Source of the DNA: JACVRW01 sp963820315
GTDB taxonomy: Bacteria > Actinomycetota > Thermoleophilia > Solirubrobacterales > Thermoleophilaceae
NCBI GenBank assembly: GCA_963820315.1
Contig: CAWFZK010000020.1
Span: 1 to 64,000, forward strand
Reading direction: 5' to 3'
DNA: 64,000 nucleotides
Within the stretch, counting starts at the first letter, position 1, and every line of letters begins with the position of its first letter. Of this stretch, positions 51,926-60,796 are shown piece by piece. The notes below the pieces were generated by a model. The model did no database searches. It saw only the letters and a program-made list of their open reading frames with translations, and was not told where the DNA came from. A program made the translations under genes and the position numbers.

Positions 51926-52624
51926 GTGGCGGGCCCGCTCGTCCTCATCACGTCGATACCGCGTTCGGTCCAGACGACGCTGGGCGTTCCGATGGACAAC
52001 GCGACGATCAACCAGCGGCTGGGCGAGCTCGTGGTCGCCGCCGGCGGGGTGCCCGTGGCAAGCGACACCTGGGCCGAGCCCGAGGCGCTGCTCGAGCACG
52101 CCGGCGCGCTGATCCTGAACGGCGGCTCCGACGTCGCGCCGCAGCTGTACGACGCGGAGCCGCTCGACAGGACGGATCCGCCCAACCACGAGCGCGACGA
52201 CTTCGAGCTGCGCCTGGCGCGTGGCGCGGCCGAGCGGGACCTCCCCACCCTCGGCGTGTGCCGCGGCATGCAGCTCCTGAACGTCGCGCGCGGCGGCAGC
52301 CTGGTGCAGGACGTCGACGAGCACTACGCGCGCGAGGGATGGGACCGCCCGGTGCACGACGTGCAGCTCGAGCACGGCTCGCGGCTCGCGCGGGCGTTCG
52401 GGAGTTCGACCCTGGCCGTCAACAGCGTTCACCACCAGGCGGTCGAGCGGCTCGGCGAAGGCCTGCGCGTGAGCGCGCGAGCCGCGGACGGCGTGATCGA
52501 GGGGATCGAGGACGAGCACGGGCTCGCGCTGGGCGTCCAGTGGCACCCCGAGTTCCTGGCCGGCGCCGCCGGCGATGAGCAGGTGAAGCTCTTTCGCGAG
52601 GTACTGTCCGGATCGCCTCGATGA
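51926..52624 (+). CDS. Class I glutamine amidotransferase, gamma-glutamyl hydrolase (PuuD-like, peptidase C26)
   Basis: A 232-residue protein. The catalytic Cys is in TLGVCRGMQLLNVARGG, the His-Glu pair in GVQWHPEFLAG, and GALILNGGSDVAPQLY is the usual oxyanion strand of C26 proteins. In the Puu pathway PuuD cleaves gamma-glutamyl-GABA to glutamate and GABA. The GTG at 51926 lies two bases after the preceding stop and the gene overlaps the P450 by four bases (ATGA). Confidence 0.87.
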   Translation: MAGPLVLITSIPRSVQTTLGVPMDNATINQRLGELVVAAGGVPVASDTWAEPEALLEHAGALILNGGSDVAPQLYDAEPLDRTDPPNHERDDFELRLARGAAERDLPTLGVCRGMQLLNVARGGSLVQDVDEHYAREGWDRPVHDVQLEHGSRLARAFGSSTLAVNSVHHQAVERLGEGLRVSARAADGVIEGIEDEHGLALGVQWHPEFLAGAAGDEQVKLFREVLSGSPR

Positions 52625-53811
52625 CCACCGACCCGGCCTACTTCAACATCGCGGATCCCGCGTTCGTCATCGACTCCGACGAGGTGCTGGCGGCTCGTGA
52701 GGAGAGCTGGTACGTCCGCACGAACTACGGGCTCGCGGTCCTGCGCTACGACGAGGTCAGCGCGCTGCTGAAGGACCGCCGGCTCAAGCAGGGCAGCGCC
52801 GCATGGCCCGCACACCACGGGGTCACCGGGCCCTTCGCGGACTGGTGGTCGCAGGCGCTGCTCAACCTGGAGGGCGACGACCACGCGCGTCTTCGGCGCC
52901 TGCTCAACCCGGTCTTCGCGCCCGGGGCGATCAGCGAGATGGCTCCCCGCTTCCGGGCGCTCGGGAACGAGCTGATCGACGCGTTCGCCGAGTCGGGGCG
53001 CTGCGAGTTCATGAGTCAGTTCGCCGAGCCCTACGCGGCGCGCGTGATCGCCATCCTGCTCGGCATCCCCGAGAGCGAGTGGAGGAAGATCGCGGAATGG
53101 GGGACCGACCTCGGGCTCTCGCTGTCGATCGCGATCCGCGATGAGCTGCCGCGCATCGAGGCGGCGCTCGAGGGCCTGTACGGGTTCGCGGACGAGCTGA
53201 TCGCCGACCGTCGCAGCGAGCCCAAGGACGACTTCGTCACGAAGCTGGTGCAGGCCGAGGATCAGGAGGACCGCCTCAGCCACGAGGAGCTGCGCGTTTC
53301 GCTCGTGCTGCTGATCTTCGGGGGAATGGACACCACCCGCAATCAGCTCGGACTGGCCATGCAGAGCTTCCTCGCCCGCCCTGACCAGTGGCGCCTCCTC
53401 GCCGAGCGGCCGGAGCTCGCGGAGGCGGCGGTGGAGGAGGTGATGCGCCTCAACCCGACCGTCACCTGGGTCACGCGCGAGGCCACAGAGGACTTCAACT
53501 TCCAGGGCCTCGACGTCGCGAAGGGCACCACCCTGCACCTGTTCTCGCAGTCGGCGGGGTCCGATCCACGCGTGTTCGAGGAGCCGGGCTTCGACATGAC
53601 CGCGGAGCGGCCACGGCACTTCGGCTTCGGCGGCGGCCGGCACCACTGCATCGGGCACTTCGTCGCGCGCATGGACATGAGCGAGGCGCTGGTGCTGCTC
53701 GCCCGGCGCTTGCGCGACCCCCATGTCGACGGCGAGGTCAAGTCGCTGCCGCGGAGCGGCAACACCGGCCCGGTCGAGCTGCCGATCGCGTTCACGGCGG
53801 CCGCGGCGTGA
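52621..53811 (+). CDS. Cytochrome P450
   Basis: A 396-residue bacterial class I P450. It has the I-helix oxygen-activation motif GGMDTTR, the ExxR motif (EEVMRLNP), and the haem loop FGFGGGRHHCIGHFVARMD with the axial Cys. It needs a ferredoxin and reductase encoded elsewhere. It is translationally coupled to the PuuD-like gene in front and the methyltransferase behind (GTGA), so amine modification or catabolism is a reasonable guess; the substrate cannot be told. Confidence 0.92.
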   Translation: MTTDPAYFNIADPAFVIDSDEVLAAREESWYVRTNYGLAVLRYDEVSALLKDRRLKQGSAAWPAHHGVTGPFADWWSQALLNLEGDDHARLRRLLNPVFAPGAISEMAPRFRALGNELIDAFAESGRCEFMSQFAEPYAARVIAILLGIPESEWRKIAEWGTDLGLSLSIAIRDELPRIEAALEGLYGFADELIADRRSEPKDDFVTKLVQAEDQEDRLSHEELRVSLVLLIFGGMDTTRNQLGLAMQSFLARPDQWRLLAERPELAEAAVEEVMRLNPTVTWVTREATEDFNFQGLDVAKGTTLHLFSQSAGSDPRVFEEPGFDMTAERPRHFGFGGGRHHCIGHFVARMDMSEALVLLARRLRDPHVDGEVKSLPRSGNTGPVELPIAFTAAAA

Positions 53812-54368
53812 ACCGGCTCCACAACTGGTACTGCAATCGCGAGGGGTGGAAGCGCCACGTCCGTGAGGACCTCGTGCCGCCGGCGGTCGAAGGCGTCGAG
53901 CTCGGCGGTGCGGTGCTGGAGGTCGGTCCGGGGTTCGGCCCGGCGACGGAGGTGCTTGCCGAGAGGGCGAGTCGCCTCACGGCTCTCGAGATCGATCCCC
54001 GCCTGGCGGCGTCCCTGCGTGAGCGACTGGGAGAACGGGCCGAGATCGTCGACGGCGATGGAACCGCGATGCCGTTCGCCGACGCCTCGTTCGACGCCGT
54101 CGCCTGCTTCACGATGCTCCATCACGTGCCGTCGCCCGCGGCACAGGACCGCCTCTTCGCCGAGGTCGCGCGCGTGCTGCGCCCGGGCGGAGCGTTCGTC
54201 GGCACCGACAGCCTGGGCGCGGGCATCGGGTTCTGGCTGCTTCACATCGGCGACACGAAGGTGGTCATCCCGCCGATCTCGCTGCCCGGCCGGCTGTCCG
54301 CTGCGGGCTTCCGCGACGTTCAGGTCACGACCGACGACAGCGCGATGCGCTTCTCGGCTCGCCGCTGA
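53808..54368 (+). CDS. Class I SAM-dependent methyltransferase
   Basis: A 186-residue methyltransferase: motif I VLEVGPGFGPATEVLAER, motif II ALEIDPRLAASL, motif IV-like FDAVACFTMLHHV and post-motif VLRPGGAFVGTDSLG. The start overlaps the P450 stop. It lacks extra domains, so a small-molecule substrate is likely. It is the last gene of the coupled chain starting at 49840. Confidence 0.85.
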   Translation: MNRLHNWYCNREGWKRHVREDLVPPAVEGVELGGAVLEVGPGFGPATEVLAERASRLTALEIDPRLAASLRERLGERAEIVDGDGTAMPFADASFDAVACFTMLHHVPSPAAQDRLFAEVARVLRPGGAFVGTDSLGAGIGFWLLHIGDTKVVIPPISLPGRLSAAGFRDVQVTTDDSAMRFSARR

Positions 54369-54392
54369 TCGCGGAGTCGGCCTGCTCGCCGA

Positions 54393-54553
54393 CGTCGGCA
54401 CCCGCGTGCCGGCGATCGGCAGCTGCGGTCTACGACGAGGGTCGCGATCGGCTCGTGCTCGCGTTCGGCCGGGACGCCGAGCGCTTCTACGCCGACACCT
54501 GGAGCTTCAGCATGAGCGACGAGCGCTGGCACGCATTAGGGTCCGCGCCGTGA
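54393..54553 (+). pseudogene. Kelch-repeat remnant
   Basis: The frame reads RRSAAAVYDEGRDRLVLAFG then RDAERFYADTWSFSMSDERW and HALGSAP with a stop. AAVYD--RDRLV--FG and DTW--S----W are one kelch repeat. No start and no other repeats are present, so it is a fragment. Its TGA overlaps the GTG of the next gene. Confidence 0.4.
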
Positions 54554-55224
54554 GCAAGCCGAAGCGCATCGCAAAGGACCTATGGCGCTGGACCGCCCGC
54601 CACCCCGAGTGGCACCCGGGCGAGTTCGGGGCCGAGGTGGCGAGCTTCGCCGTCCGCGCGGGCGACGACACGCTGCTGATCGACCCACTGCTGCCGCCCG
54701 AGCCGGACGCCGTGCTGGACCTGATCGAGAGCAACCTCGGCGAGCGCCTCTCGATCCTGGTGACGCTGCCCTACCACGTGCGCAGCTCGGAGTTCCTGCG
54801 CGACCGCTTCAGGAAGGACGTCGCGACGACGATCTGGGGCCACCCCGACTGCACCAAGCGCATGAAGCGCAAGACCGCCTTCAAGCCGATCGATCCGTCC
54901 AAGCCGCTGCCCGCGGGGGTCAGCGCTCACGTGATCGGCAAGCCGCGCCGCACCGAGACGCCGCTGTTCATCCCCTCACACAGGGCGCTCGTCTTCGGCG
55001 ATGCGGTGGCGGAGGAGGGTGGGCGCCTGCGGGTCTGGGCGCTGGAGCGCGTGGACGATCGCGTCGAGCGCTTCTACCGGGAGCGCTTCAACCCGACGCT
55101 GAAGCCGCTGCTCGAGCTCGACTTCGATCGCGTGCTCGTGACGCACGGGCAGCCGGTGATGAAGGACGGCCAGAAGGCGCTCCGATCGGCGCTCCGCTCG
55201 AAGCCCTGGGACAACCGGAGCTGA
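54550..55224 (+). CDS. MBL-fold (metallo-beta-lactamase-like) protein
   Basis: A 224-residue protein starting GTG. The opening (VASFAVRAGDDTLLIDPLLP), LGERLSILVTLPYHVRSSEF, TPLFIPSHRALVFGDAVAEE and FDRVLVTHGQPVMKDG follow the fold of MBL proteins. The canonical HxHxDH motif is replaced around LPYHVRSS, so full zinc binding is doubtful. Hydrolase function cannot be asserted. Confidence 0.7.
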   Translation: MSKPKRIAKDLWRWTARHPEWHPGEFGAEVASFAVRAGDDTLLIDPLLPPEPDAVLDLIESNLGERLSILVTLPYHVRSSEFLRDRFRKDVATTIWGHPDCTKRMKRKTAFKPIDPSKPLPAGVSAHVIGKPRRTETPLFIPSHRALVFGDAVAEEGGRLRVWALERVDDRVERFYRERFNPTLKPLLELDFDRVLVTHGQPVMKDGQKALRSALRSKPWDNRS

Positions 55225-55250
55225 CGAGCACCCGGCTGTAGGCTGCCGCC

Positions 55251-55715
55251 ATGGCCATCACGACCGTCAACGGAATCGACGAGCTGAAGGCACTCGTCGG
55301 CGAGACGACCGGGCCGAGCGAGTGGCGCGAGGTCACCCAGGCCGAGATCGACAAGTTCGCCGAGGTGTCCGGCGACCATCAGTGGATCCACGTCGACGTG
55401 GAGCGCGCGAAGACGGACAGCCCGTTCGGGACGACCATCGCGCACGGCAACCTGACGCTGTCGATGGTCGACGGCTTCCGCGACGGGCTGTTTCGCTCCG
55501 AGGGCTTCAAGATGGGCGTCAACTACGGCTGGAACAAGATCCGCTTCCCCGCGCCGGTGCCGAGCGGCAGCCGCATCCGCGCCAGCCTCGAGACGGTGTC
55601 CGTCGACGAGGTCGGGAACGGCTGGTACCAGCTCGTCCAGCGCTGGACGGTCGAGGTCGAGGGCAACGAGAAGCCGGCCTGCGTGGCCGAGTCGGTGGTG
55701 CGCCTGCTCGCGTAG
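55251..55715 (+). CDS. MaoC-family (R)-hydratase/dehydratase
   Basis: A 154-residue hot-dog-fold protein. The hydratase motif is EVSGDHQWIHVDVERAKTDS with the catalytic Asp and His, then TIAHGNLTLSMVDGF. NYGWNKIRFPAPVPSGSRIR is the C-terminal strand pair. It resembles stand-alone MaoC proteins that hydrate enoyl-CoA. It stands alone between the MBL protein and uvrC. Confidence 0.9.
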   Translation: MAITTVNGIDELKALVGETTGPSEWREVTQAEIDKFAEVSGDHQWIHVDVERAKTDSPFGTTIAHGNLTLSMVDGFRDGLFRSEGFKMGVNYGWNKIRFPAPVPSGSRIRASLETVSVDEVGNGWYQLVQRWTVEVEGNEKPACVAESVVRLLA

Positions 55716-55730
55716 GGCCCGCTCGGGCCC
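55715..55730 (+). terminator. Short GC hairpin after the MaoC gene
   Basis: GGGCCC-gctc-GGGCCC directly at the MaoC stop; a short stem without T-run, so a weak terminator at best. Confidence 0.35.
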
Positions 55731-55760
55731 TCCACCCCGAGTCCTATCCTCGGAGTAGGG

Positions 55761-57632
55761 ATGGCCACGAGCACCACGAGCACCGAGGACCGCATCAGGG
55801 AACAGCGCCGCGCGCTGCCGGACGGCCCTGGCGTCTATGTCTTCCGCGACGCGAAGAACAAGGTGCTGTACGTCGGCAAGGCGCGCTCGATCCGCAAGCG
55901 CGTGGCCGGCCACTTCTCGAAGCCCGGCGCCCGCGGGGCCGCCGACATGGTCGCCCAGATCGCCGACATCGAGTTCATCGCGACCGAGACCGAGGCGGAG
56001 GCGCTGCTGGCCGAGCAGGAGTTCATCAAGCGCTACCGGCCGCTCTTCAACGTCCGCCTGCGCGACGACAAGTCCTACCCCTACATCGGGATCAGCCTCG
56101 ACGAGGAGTTCCCGCGCATCTACTTCACGCGCGAGCGCCACCGCAGAGGCCGCGCCTACTTCGGTCCCTTCTCGAACGCGAAGCGCGTGCGCGAGACGCT
56201 CGACCTGCTCGGCAAGGTCTTCCAGTACCGCACCTGCGACGGGCCACAGCCCGGGCGCGCCAGCGGCAGCCCCTGCCTCGACTACCACCTCCACCGCTGC
56301 CAGGCCCCGTGCGTCGGCTACATCTCGAAGGAGGAGTACCGCGAGAACGTCGAGACGATCATCGATTTCCTGTCGGGGCGCTACCGGCAGATCGAGAAGG
56401 CGCTCGACCAGGGCATGAGGAAGGCTTCGGCCGAGCAGGAGTTCGAGCAGGCCGCCCAGTACCGCAACAAGCTGAAGGCGGTCAGCTCGCTGCTCGAGCG
56501 CCAGCGCATCTCGAACGAGGCGGTTGGGACGCTCGACGCGATCGCAGTGGCGGCCGAGGGGACCGACGCCAACGCGCAGGTCTTCCAGGTCCGCGACGGC
56601 GTGCTCGCGGACCGCCAGAGCTTCTACCTCGAGAACGCGGCTCAGCGCGACGAGTCCGAGGTGGCCGAGGAGTTCGTGATCCAGTACTACGCGAGCGCCG
56701 TGGCGGTGCCGCCGCAGGTGGTGGTGCCGCGCGCGGTCGAGCTGGACGGGACGCTCGCCGAGGCCCTGGCCGAGCGACGCGGTGCGCCCGTCGAGGTTCG
56801 CCACGCCGAGCGCGGCGACAAGCGCCGCATCCTCGAGCTGGCCGAGCGCAATGCGCGGCTGGCGCTCGACCAGGACCGGCTTCGCTCCGAGCGCCGCCGC
56901 TCGCAGCGGATCGAGGCGCTCGACGGGCTGCAGCAGGCGCTGGGGATGGAGGCGATCCCGATGCGGATCGAGTGCTTCGACATCTCGCAGCTGATGGGCG
57001 CGCATCCGGTGGCCTCGATGGTCGTGTTCGAGGGCGGCGCGCCGAAGAAGTCCGATTACCGCCGCTTTGGCATCCGGGGCTCGGTTCAGGATGACTTCGC
57101 CGCCATGGCCGAGGTCCTGTCCCGCCGGATGGCCCAGTACGTCTCGCAACGCGAGCGCAGCCCGCACGACAAGGAGTTCGACGAGAGCTTCGCCTCCGTG
57201 CCGGCGCTGATCGTGATCGACGGCGGCAAGGGCCAGCTCTACGCCGGCCTCAGCGAGCTGGGCCCGTTCCGCGACCTCGGCGTGACCGTCATCAGCCTCG
57301 CCAAGCGGATCGAGGAGGTCTTCCTGCCGGGACGCAAGAACCCGCTCGTGCTCCCGCACGACACGCCCGAGCTGCAGCTGCTGCAGCGCGTGCGCGACGA
57401 GGCGCACCGCTTCGCGATCGAGTTTCACCGCGGTCGCCGCGACAAGGCGATGACGCGCTCGATCCTCGACGAGCTGCCGGGAGTCGGTCCGGCGCGCAAG
57501 CGCAGCATCCTGCAGCACTTCGGCTCACCGGAGCGATTCCTCAGTGCGACCCCGGAGGAGCTCGAGGCGGTTCCGGGCCTCCCAGGCAAGGTCGCGCGCG
57601 ACATTCACAACTACGTCAACAAAATTCGATGA
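55761..57632 (+). CDS. uvrC: Excinuclease ABC subunit C
   Basis: A 623-residue UvrC. It has the N-terminal GIY-YIG nuclease (GVYVFRDAKNKVLYVGKA), the Cys-rich middle (CLDYHLHRCQAPCVGYIS), a UvrB-binding UVR segment (EQEFEQAAQYRNKLKAVSSL), the RNase-H-like endonuclease domain (RIECFDISQLMGAHPVASMV, VIDGGKGQLYAG) and the C-terminal helix-hairpin-helix pair (LDELPGVGPARKRSILQHFG, LEAVPGLPGKVARDIHNYV). It makes both incisions in nucleotide excision repair. Overlap with rapZ is four bases. Confidence 0.97.
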   Translation: MATSTTSTEDRIREQRRALPDGPGVYVFRDAKNKVLYVGKARSIRKRVAGHFSKPGARGAADMVAQIADIEFIATETEAEALLAEQEFIKRYRPLFNVRLRDDKSYPYIGISLDEEFPRIYFTRERHRRGRAYFGPFSNAKRVRETLDLLGKVFQYRTCDGPQPGRASGSPCLDYHLHRCQAPCVGYISKEEYRENVETIIDFLSGRYRQIEKALDQGMRKASAEQEFEQAAQYRNKLKAVSSLLERQRISNEAVGTLDAIAVAAEGTDANAQVFQVRDGVLADRQSFYLENAAQRDESEVAEEFVIQYYASAVAVPPQVVVPRAVELDGTLAEALAERRGAPVEVRHAERGDKRRILELAERNARLALDQDRLRSERRRSQRIEALDGLQQALGMEAIPMRIECFDISQLMGAHPVASMVVFEGGAPKKSDYRRFGIRGSVQDDFAAMAEVLSRRMAQYVSQRERSPHDKEFDESFASVPALIVIDGGKGQLYAGLSELGPFRDLGVTVISLAKRIEEVFLPGRKNPLVLPHDTPELQLLQRVRDEAHRFAIEFHRGRRDKAMTRSILDELPGVGPARKRSILQHFGSPERFLSATPEELEAVPGLPGKVARDIHNYVNKIR

Positions 57633-58528
57633 CGGAGGCGTACAAAGGGGGCATCGAGGACTTCGTCGTGATCACCGGCTTCTCGGGAGCCGGAAAGTCT
57701 CAGGCGATGGCCACGTTCGAGGACGCGGGTTACTTCTGCGTCGACAACCTGCCGCCGGAGATGATCGGATCGCTCGCCGACCTGTTCGGGCACGAGGGCT
57801 CCAAGGTCGAGCGCGCGGCCGTCGCGTCGGACGTGCGCGGCGGAGACTTCTTCGACGACCTCGTGCGCGTGATCGACGACCTCGACGAGCGCGGCGTGCC
57901 CTACCGGCTGCTGTACCTGGAGGCCTCGGAGCCGGTGCTGATCAATCGCTTCAAGGAGACGAGGCGGCGGCACCCGCTCGCGAACGGCGGCTCGGTGGAG
58001 GCGGCGATCAGGCGCGAACAGGAGATGCTCGAGCCACTCAAGGAGCGCGCCGACGTCTCGATCGACACCAGCGACCTGTCGGCCAGCCGGCTGCGCAAGG
58101 TGGTGGCGGACAAGATGCTGCCGCACGGCACGACCGGGAAGCTCGCGGTCACCTTCATGACCTTCGGTTTCAAGCACGGCAGCCCGCGCGACGCCGACCT
58201 CACCTTCGACGTGCGCTTCCTCCCGAACCCGCATTACGAGGCCGAGCTGCGCGAGCTGACGGGCCTCGACCAGGCGGTCATCGACTACGTGCGCGAGTCC
58301 GACGGGGTGGGGGACTTCTACGACCGCCTCACACCGTTGCTCGACTACCTGCTGCCCGCCTACGAGCGCGAGGGCAAGTCGCACCTCACCGTCGGGATCG
58401 GCTGCACCGGCGGGCGCCACCGCTCGGTGGTGATCGCGGAGCACCTGGCCCGGGTATACGAGCAGCGCGGCGACCAGCTGATCGACGTGGTGCACCGCGA
58501 CATAGACAAGCCGCCACGGCGGCCCTGA
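57629..58528 (+). CDS. rapZ: RNase adapter / nucleotide-binding protein RapZ
   Basis: A 299-residue RapZ (YvcJ) family protein: Walker A GFSGAGKSQA, VDNLPPEMIGSLADLF, Walker B-like region, and the conserved C-terminus VGIGCTGGRHRSVVIAEHLA. In enterobacteria it guides small-RNA decay; in Gram-positives it is a nucleotide-binding protein of less clear role. It is coupled to uvrC. The usual next genes in actinobacteria, yvcK and whiA, are not here; gap follows instead. Confidence 0.95.
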   Translation: MTEAYKGGIEDFVVITGFSGAGKSQAMATFEDAGYFCVDNLPPEMIGSLADLFGHEGSKVERAAVASDVRGGDFFDDLVRVIDDLDERGVPYRLLYLEASEPVLINRFKETRRRHPLANGGSVEAAIRREQEMLEPLKERADVSIDTSDLSASRLRKVVADKMLPHGTTGKLAVTFMTFGFKHGSPRDADLTFDVRFLPNPHYEAELRELTGLDQAVIDYVRESDGVGDFYDRLTPLLDYLLPAYEREGKSHLTVGIGCTGGRHRSVVIAEHLARVYEQRGDQLIDVVHRDIDKPPRRP

Positions 58529-58575
58529 GATAGATTCAGCGGCGCCACCTACTTCGACGAAAGGGAGCACTCGAC

Positions 58576-59595
58576 ATGGCCTTGAAGGCCGGCATCAACG
58601 GCTTCGGCCGCATCGGGCGCAACGTGTTCCGAGCCGCCCACGCGCGCGGGGAGGACATCGACTGGGTCGGCGTCAACGACATCACCGACACGAAGACGCT
58701 GGCGCAGCTGCTCAAGTACGACACGATCCTCGGCCCCTTCCAGGGCGAGGTCGACTACACCGACGACTCGCTGATCGTCGACGGCGACGAGCTCAAGGTG
58801 TTCGCAGAGCGTGACCCGGCCGCGCTGCCCTGGGCGGACGCGGGCGCCGACGTGGTGATCGAGTCGACCGGGCTGTTCACGAAGAAGGCGGACGCGGCGA
58901 AGCACCTGGAGGCGGGCGCGAAGAAGGTGATCATCACGGCCCCGGCCACCGAGCCGGACGTGACCCTCGCGCTCGGCGTCAACGACGACGCCTACGACCC
59001 GGAGAACCACCAGGTCATCTCGAACGCCTCGTGCACCACCAACTGCCTGGCGCCTGTGGCGAAGGTCCTGCACGACACGGTCGGGATCGAGCGCGGGATC
59101 ATGACCACGATCCACGCCTACACCGCGGACCAGAACCTTCAGGACGGCCCGCACAAGGACCTGCGCCGCGCTCGCGCGGCCGCCGCCAACCTCGTGCCGA
59201 CGAGCACGGGCGCGGCCAAGGCGATCGGCCTCGTGATCCCCGAGCTCGACGGCAAGCTCAACGGCATAGCTGTGCGCGCGCCTGTGATCACCGGCTCGGT
59301 CGTCGATCTGGTCTGCGAGGTGGCGCGCCCGACGAGCGTGGAAGAGGTCAACGGCGCGTTTGCCGACAAGGCCGACAGCGGCACGCTCGAGGGCATCCTC
59401 AGGTACAACGAGGACCCGATCGTCTCGAGCGACATCGTCACCTCGCCCTACTCGTCGATCTTCGACGCCCCGCTCACGATGGTGATCGACGAGCGGCTCG
59501 TGAAGGTGATCGCCTGGTACGACAACGAGTGGGGCTACTCGAACCGCGTCGTCGATCTGGCACAGCGCGTGCTGGCGGGGTCGCCGGTTGCCTGA
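58576..59595 (+). CDS. gap: Glyceraldehyde-3-phosphate dehydrogenase
   Basis: A 339-residue type I GAPDH. NAD motif GINGFGRIGR, catalytic Cys153 in SNASCTTNCLAP, and the C-terminal WYDNEWGYSNRVVDLA. Glycolysis: oxidises glyceraldehyde 3-phosphate to 1,3-bisphosphoglycerate. The Asp of VNDITD favours NAD over NADP. AAAGGGAG precedes the ATG. First gene of the gap-pgk-tpiA-gpmI operon. Confidence 0.97.
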   Translation: MALKAGINGFGRIGRNVFRAAHARGEDIDWVGVNDITDTKTLAQLLKYDTILGPFQGEVDYTDDSLIVDGDELKVFAERDPAALPWADAGADVVIESTGLFTKKADAAKHLEAGAKKVIITAPATEPDVTLALGVNDDAYDPENHQVISNASCTTNCLAPVAKVLHDTVGIERGIMTTIHAYTADQNLQDGPHKDLRRARAAAANLVPTSTGAAKAIGLVIPELDGKLNGIAVRAPVITGSVVDLVCEVARPTSVEEVNGAFADKADSGTLEGILRYNEDPIVSSDIVTSPYSSIFDAPLTMVIDERLVKVIAWYDNEWGYSNRVVDLAQRVLAGSPVA

Positions 59596-60796
59596 GCCGG
59601 CCACCGCAAATCTGGGAAAGCGGACCGTCCGCGACCTGGAGATCGGGACGGGCGAGGCCGTGCTCGCGCGCGTCGACTTCAACGTCCCCATCGAGGACGG
59701 CCGCGTCAGCGACGACGCCCGCATCCGGGCGGCGCTGCCGACGATCGAGCTGCTGCTCGAGCAGGGCGTGCGGCTCGTGCTCTGCTCCCATCTCGGCCGA
59801 CCCAAGGGGCGCGATCCCGAGACCTCGCTGGCGCCCGTCTCCGAGTGTCTCGGCGAGCTGATCGACGCGCGCGTCCATCAGGCGCCCGACGTCGTCGGGC
59901 CGGAGGTGCGACGCGGTGTCGAGCGGCTCGAGCCGGGCAACGTCCTGGTGCTCGAGAACACTCGCTGGGAACGCGGCGAGACCGAGAACGACCCGGAGCT
60001 CTCGAAGCAGCTGGCCGCGCTCGCCGACGCATACGTCAACGACGCCTTCGGCGCCGCCCACCGCGCGCACGCCTCGACCGTGGGCGTCACCCGGTTCCTG
60101 CGGCCGGCGGTGGCCGGCCTGCTGCTGGAGCGCGAGGTCGTGACGCTGCGCTCGATCATCGAGGCACCCGAGCGTCCGCTCGTGGTGGTGCTGGGCGGGG
60201 CGAAGGTGAGCGACAAGATCGCCCTCATCGAGCGCTTCCTCGACGACGCCGACGTGCTCCTCGTCGGGGGTGCGATGTGCTTCTCGTTCTTCCGCGCGCA
60301 GGGCATCTCGACGGGCGACTCGCTCGTCGAGGAGGAGGGCGTCGAGCTGGCGCGCAAGGCGCTCGAGAAGGCGGAGAGCTCGCGCTGCCGGCTCGTGCTG
60401 CCGGTCGACCTCGTGCTCGGCCGGAGCTTCGACGCCGACACCGAGACGCGCGAGCAGGACGGCGTCGAGGTCCCGGACGGCTGGATGGGGCTCGACGTCG
60501 GGCCGCGCACCGCCGCCGCCTACGCCGAGGAGATCGCCGGCGCCGGGACCGTCTTCTGGAACGGCCCGATGGGCGCGTTCGAGCTGGAGCCGTTCGCGGA
60601 CGGGACCCATGCGGTCGCGGAGGCCGTGGCCGAGGCGCCCGGCACCACCGTGGTCGGCGGCGGCGACTCGGGGGCGGCGATCGCCCAGTTCGGGCTCGCC
60701 GACCGGATCGACCATCTTTCGACTGGCGGCGGCGCCTCGCTCGAGTTGCTCGAGGGCAAGCAGCTGCCCGGCGTGGAGGCCCTGGATGACGCCTGA
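59588..60796 (+). CDS. pgk: Phosphoglycerate kinase
   Basis: A 402-residue kinase. The signature RVDFNVPIEDGRVSDDARI, SHLGRPKG, AYVNDAFGAAHRAHAST and the nucleotide loop VVGGGDSGAAIAQFG are complete. It starts with TTG, overlapping gap by eight bases, which keeps its rate of initiation tied to gap. It makes ATP from 1,3-bisphosphoglycerate. Confidence 0.96.
   Translation: MPEPATANLGKRTVRDLEIGTGEAVLARVDFNVPIEDGRVSDDARIRAALPTIELLLEQGVRLVLCSHLGRPKGRDPETSLAPVSECLGELIDARVHQAPDVVGPEVRRGVERLEPGNVLVLENTRWERGETENDPELSKQLAALADAYVNDAFGAAHRAHASTVGVTRFLRPAVAGLLLEREVVTLRSIIEAPERPLVVVLGGAKVSDKIALIERFLDDADVLLVGGAMCFSFFRAQGISTGDSLVEEEGVELARKALEKAESSRCRLVLPVDLVLGRSFDADTETREQDGVEVPDGWMGLDVGPRTAAAYAEEIAGAGTVFWNGPMGAFELEPFADGTHAVAEAVAEAPGTTVVGGGDSGAAIAQFGLADRIDHLSTGGGASLELLEGKQLPGVEALDDA

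Noticed and set aside
55074..57518. An 814-codon open frame antisense to uvrC
   Set aside because: High-GC codon bias leaves the antisense frame open; the translation is Arg/His/Asp/Leu-rich with no family features, and uvrC on the other strand is unmistakable.
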